Shown one piece after another: positions 5,746 to 7,995 of a stretch of DNA of 7,995 nt. The position numbers and the translations under genes were made by a program. Numbering within the stretch: the stretch's first letter is position 1; the number at the start of each line of letters is the position of its first letter. Source of the stretch: Desulfococcus sp. (GTDB lineage: Bacteria > Desulfobacterota > Desulfobacteria > Desulfobacterales > Desulfosalsimonadaceae); assembly GCA_024641805.1 (NCBI GenBank), contig JAHECJ010000083.1, positions 1-7,995 on the forward strand, in the 5' to 3' direction. The notes beneath the pieces were generated by a model. That model was not told the origin of the DNA. It made no database searches and was given only the letters and a program-made list of their open reading frames with translations.

Positions 5746-6765
5746 TCAACGCAGGAACTTTTCCTTCAATAGTTCCTGCGTTTCTTTTTTGACCCCTGCC
5801 CTGTCCGCCAGATATTCGGACGCCGACCCGTAGTTGTTTCTCAGATGATCCAGGAGGGCAATGATGCATTCCCGGGGTGCGGTAAGATATGGAACAAGCT
5901 TATCCGGATCAACACCGTATGAGGCGATAAGCTTTAAAATTTTGGGAAGCAGTCCTGCTATATAAGTGTTTGACAGTTGATGATCGTTAATAACCATTTC
6001 TTCATCAACGCCCAGCATCAGTAGGATCAATGCCGCACAGGTTCCGGTTCGGTCTTTGCCGCCCGTGCAGTGAAAAAGCAACGCCGGACCCTCTGAGTCT
6101 GCGAGAAAATTAATCACTTCTCCCCAGACACATGCGAACTCTTCGATATTTCTGATATAACCGTTCACCATAAAATCAGGGGTCAGCCAGCTGGAATCCC
6201 CCTGCTTCAATCTCTTCATGGCATCCACGAAATCAAATTTTCCTTGGGTCACCGGAAGATTGACATAGGTGATGGAACCGTCTTCCGGCAGTTTGTCTGG
6301 TGATTCCTTGATTTCCGAAGGTGTGCGAAAATCAAACACGCGCTGAATCCCCATCTTTGTCAGCACCTGATGGTCTTTTTCCGTCAGCCGGGAAAGTCCA
6401 TCCGACCTGAACACTTTTCCCCACTTGACTTCACGGCCGTCAATGGTTTTATATCCGCCGACGTCCCTGAAATTCACCGTGCCATCCAGGCAGATAAGAC
6501 GCTCGGCAGTCATCAGCCGGGTGCCGTCCTCATCGGTTACATGATAAAAGTGCCGAGCTACCGGATCCAGGCCGGAAATTTTTATGCACCCGTTTCCTGA
6601 TCCATCGACAGGGACTTCCCTAAGCGCGTCTTTCCGCCCTAAACCGGCACATATGGAAACCGTCGGCTTTCTGTCTTTCGGCTGCCAGCAAAGTTCAACA
6701 GTGCTGCTGTCAATCCGGCGAACCTCAATATTCAGCAAAGCGGATGATTTTTCCTTGTGATCCAT
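5746..6765 (-). CDS. Tyrosine/dual-specificity protein phosphatase (PtpB/LipA-like, Y_phosphatase3)
   Basis: Cysteine-based phosphatase of 339 aa with no signal peptide, so cytoplasmic. The P-loop HCTGGKDRTG (His232, nucleophile Cys233, Arg239) fits the HCxxGKDRTG signature of Y_phosphatase3 enzymes such as mycobacterial PtpB and Listeria LipA, which act on phosphotyrosine and some phosphoinositides. Other family marks are NFRDVGGY (98-105), WGKVFRSDGLSRLT (115-128) and FDFRTPSEIKESPD (144-157). Residues 9-90 form an extra beta-rich segment (NIEVRRIDSSTVELCW...) that looks like a fibronectin III fold, absent from the minimal enzymes; it may bind a partner or substrate. The start at 6765 has AGGA (6780-6777) at 11 nt, a rather long spacing. 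The last 14 codons contain the convergent terminator of the CBM-like gene. The physiological substrate cannot be told from the sequence. Confidence 0.88.
   Translation of the reverse strand: MDHKEKSSALLNIEVRRIDSSTVELCWQPKDRKPTVSICAGLGRKDALREVPVDGSGNGCIKISGLDPVARHFYHVTDEDGTRLMTAERLICLDGTVNFRDVGGYKTIDGREVKWGKVFRSDGLSRLTEKDHQVLTKMGIQRVFDFRTPSEIKESPDKLPEDGSITYVNLPVTQGKFDFVDAMKRLKQGDSSWLTPDFMVNGYIRNIEEFACVWGEVINFLADSEGPALLFHCTGGKDRTGTCAALILLMLGVDEEMVINDHQLSNTYIAGLLPKILKLIASYGVDPDKLVPYLTAPRECIIALLDHLRNNYGSASEYLADRAGVKKETQELLKEKFLR
5749..5790 (+). terminator. Intrinsic terminator of the CBM-like gene
   Basis: A perfect 11-bp stem (ACGCAGGAACT at 5749-5759, AGTTCCTGCGT at 5771-5781) with an 11-nt loop is followed by TTCTTTTTT. 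It lies 53 nt after the CBM-like stop. On the other strand no U-tract follows, so it works for the plus strand only. The whole element lies within the 3' coding end of the phosphatase gene. Confidence 0.85.
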
Positions 6766-6767
6766 AA

Positions 6768-6811
6768 AAAATTGATTCCTTTTTAAGATTCAAATAAATT
6801 CAATCAATTTT
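6768..6811. repeat. 10-bp perfect inverted repeat upstream of the phosphatase
   Basis: AAAATTGATT (6768-6777) and AATCAATTTT (6802-6811) are perfect inverted copies 24 nt apart. The distal arm meets the candidate -10 and start site, and the proximal arm touches the AGGA ribosome-binding site. It could be a split operator, or an RNA stem if transcription begins upstream of 6811. AT-rich composition lowers its significance. Confidence 0.4.
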
Positions 6812-6839
6812 ATATACAGAAAAGCCTTTTCCGGGGCAA
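6811..6839 (-). promoter_or_regulatory. Candidate promoter for the phosphatase gene
   Basis: On the minus strand TTGCCC (6839-6834), a 17-nt spacer and TATATA (6816-6811), each 4 of 6 to the sigma70 consensus. Transcription would start near 6804, about 40 nt before the start codon. The IS element begins only about 36 nt upstream of the -35, so the promoter itself appears to lie outside the insertion. Confidence 0.4.
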
Positions 6840-6874
6840 GTGGAAAGATCCGGCTCAAGAGGGCCGGCTTTGTA

Positions 6875-6902
6875 TTATTAACCCGGCAAATAAATATAGA
6901 AA
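6875..6902 (+). repeat. Left terminal inverted repeat of the IS630-type element
   Basis: Begins TTATTAACCCGGCAA, a 15-nt stretch identical to the inverted right end. It then matches 10 of 13 further positions. The transposase start lies 30 nt downstream. Confidence 0.8.
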
Positions 6903-6932
6903 AGTAAGATAGAATATGCTATAAGCCTATTC

Positions 6933-7967
6933 ATGGAAAAAATAGACACGCGAAAACTCAAGCCGGAAGTTCTCCAGCAAATAAGGCACCAGGCCATTCG
7001 CCTCCGCAAGAAAGGACTGACGTATAAAGCGATCAGTGAAGTGATTGATGTTCATTACTCAACCATTTGCGGATGGTGGAAAGTTTATGAAAAAGAAGGC
7101 ACAAAAGGAATCCGTCTCAAATCGAGAGGTCGAAAGCAAGGAACCAAAAGAACCCTTAAGCCGGAGCAGGAAAAGGAGCTCCAAAAAATCATTGAAGATA
7201 AAGAGCCGGATCAACTGAAGCTGCCATTTGCCTTGTGGACACGGAGAGCCGTTGTGCAGATAATTAAGAAACTTTACAAGATTGACATGCCAATACGGAC
7301 GGTCGGTGAATATCTTTCGAGATGGGGATTTACCCCTCAAAAGCCATTGAAGCGGGCATATGAACAGAACCCTGAGGCGGTCAAGAAATGGGTTGACGAC
7401 GAATATCCAAAGATCGTCAGAAAAGCCAGGCAAGAGGGAGCTGAGATTCATTGGGGTGATGAAACAGGTCTTAGCAGTGACAGCCAGCATGGCCGCAGTT
7501 ATGCGCCGCGCGGAAAGACTCCGGCGATACGGCTTTGCGCAAAAAAAGAGAGAATCAACCTGATTTCATCGATTACCAATCAGGGCAAGGTCCGGTTTAT
7601 GGTGTATCAGGATGCCATGAATTCGCAGACGCTGATCAAGTTTTTGGAAAGGCTGATCAAGGATACGGATCAGAAAGTGTTTCTGATTTTAGACAATTTG
7701 CGGGTACATCACAGCAAGCTGGTAAAAGAGTGGTTGGAGTCGCATCAGGAGGAAATTGAGTTGTTTTTTCTGCCTTCGTATTCACCGGAATTGAATCCGG
7801 ATGAATATTTGAACTGTGATTTAAAGGCGGGAGTGCATTCGGGTTCTCCGGCGCGATCCAAACCGGATTTGAAAAAGAAAGCGATATCACATTTAAGAAT
7901 GCTGCAGAAGAAACCGACAAGGGTAGCCAAGTATTTCAAACATCCCAAAATACGATACGCAGCCTAA
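6933..7967 (+). CDS. IS630-family DDE transposase
   Basis: Transposase of 344 aa, a usual length for the family. The N-terminal helix-turn-helix region (residues about 15-60, ending TYKAISEVIDVHYSTICGWWKVY) binds the inverted repeats, and a basic linker RLKSRGRKQGTKR follows. The RNase H-like catalytic domain has D176 in HWGDETGL, D254 in FLILDNLRVHH and E291 in YSPELNPDEYLN, so the DDE triad is intact with the IS630-like spacing of about 36 residues between the last two. There is no frameshift, so the protein could be active. The family more often reads NPIE; NPDE is used here. No clear Shine-Dalgarno precedes ATG 6933, consistent with low expression. The stop codon directly abuts the right inverted repeat. 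Confidence 0.92.
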   Translation: MEKIDTRKLKPEVLQQIRHQAIRLRKKGLTYKAISEVIDVHYSTICGWWKVYEKEGTKGIRLKSRGRKQGTKRTLKPEQEKELQKIIEDKEPDQLKLPFALWTRRAVVQIIKKLYKIDMPIRTVGEYLSRWGFTPQKPLKRAYEQNPEAVKKWVDDEYPKIVRKARQEGAEIHWGDETGLSSDSQHGRSYAPRGKTPAIRLCAKKERINLISSITNQGKVRFMVYQDAMNSQTLIKFLERLIKDTDQKVFLILDNLRVHHSKLVKEWLESHQEEIELFFLPSYSPELNPDEYLNCDLKAGVHSGSPARSKPDLKKKAISHLRMLQKKPTRVAKYFKHPKIRYAA

Positions 7968-7995
7968 TTTCTACTTTTAATTGCCGGGTTAATAA
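7968..7995 (-). repeat. Right terminal inverted repeat of the IS630-type element
   Basis: Inverted partner of 6875-6902, with 25 of 28 positions matching including the outer 15 (ending TTGCCGGGTTAATAA). It starts immediately after the transposase stop codon and runs to the last base of the window. Confidence 0.8.

Larger units (their letters stand above)
6875..7995 (+). mobile_element. IS630-type insertion sequence, apparently complete
   Basis: A 1,121-bp element with one full-length DDE transposase and 28-bp terminal inverted repeats, 25 of 28 positions matching. A TA dinucleotide (6873-6874) directly precedes the left repeat, as expected for IS630 elements, which duplicate TA on insertion. 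The right flank is outside the window, so the duplication cannot be confirmed. If the outer TTAT of each repeat were coincidental, the ends would be a few bases further in, at the ACCCGG core. Confidence 0.8.

Noticed and set aside
6850..6867. CCGGC...GCCGG hairpin just upstream of the IS as a terminator
   Set aside because: A 5-bp stem followed by CTTTGTATT rather than a T-run, and no gene upstream on the plus strand that would need it.

Overview
The window looks like chromosomal DNA of a Gram-negative, non-enteric bacterium of moderate GC content. An anaerobic Desulfobacterota (deltaproteobacterial) type host would fit: a liv-type ABC ATPase is translationally coupled to a phenylacetate-CoA-ligase-like enzyme, and there is a family of small outer-membrane-type lipoproteins. 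This taxonomic guess is an inference from gene content, not a sequence match.

Layout. (1) Positions 8-1987, + strand: the end of a branched-chain amino acid (liv-type) ABC transporter operon. It holds the LivF ATPase and, overlapping it by 14 nt, a PaaK-family adenylate-forming ligase. The ligase reading frame is broken once, inside an A7 run at 1225-1231. (2) Positions 1998-4769, - strand: five tandem paralogous lipoproteins of about 146-170 aa. Each has a lipobox, a lysine-rich stretch after the lipidated Cys, a conserved beta-rich core and a CxxC motif at nearly the same residue (74/77, or 73/76 in the last copy). They read from 4769 down to 1998 and probably form one operon. (3) Positions 4770-5131: a 362-nt AT-rich divergent intergenic region with a good candidate promoter in each direction and an AAATGCA/TGCATTT dyad. 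(4) Positions 5132-5695, + strand: an exported single-domain carbohydrate-binding-module-like protein, ending in a strong intrinsic terminator at 5749-5790 that lies inside the 3' end of the convergent next gene. (5) Positions 5746-6765, - strand: a cytoplasmic tyrosine/dual-specificity phosphatase of the PtpB/LipA type with an HCxxGKDRTG loop and an N-terminal FnIII-like extension. (6) Positions 6875-7995, + strand: an apparently complete IS630-type insertion sequence with 28-bp imperfect terminal inverted repeats. Its right end coincides with the end of the window.

How they work together. LivF and the ligase form a coupled uptake/activation pair, probably for an organic acid or amino acid-like compound. 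The lipoprotein array and the secreted CBM-like protein diverge from one control region and would both act in the envelope, so they may be co-regulated, but no function can be assigned to the lipoproteins from sequence alone. The phosphatase and the IS element show no clear functional link to the rest. The lipoprotein array is the most likely undescribed system here: a locally amplified, diversifying family with an invariant CxxC pair that is not a haem site.
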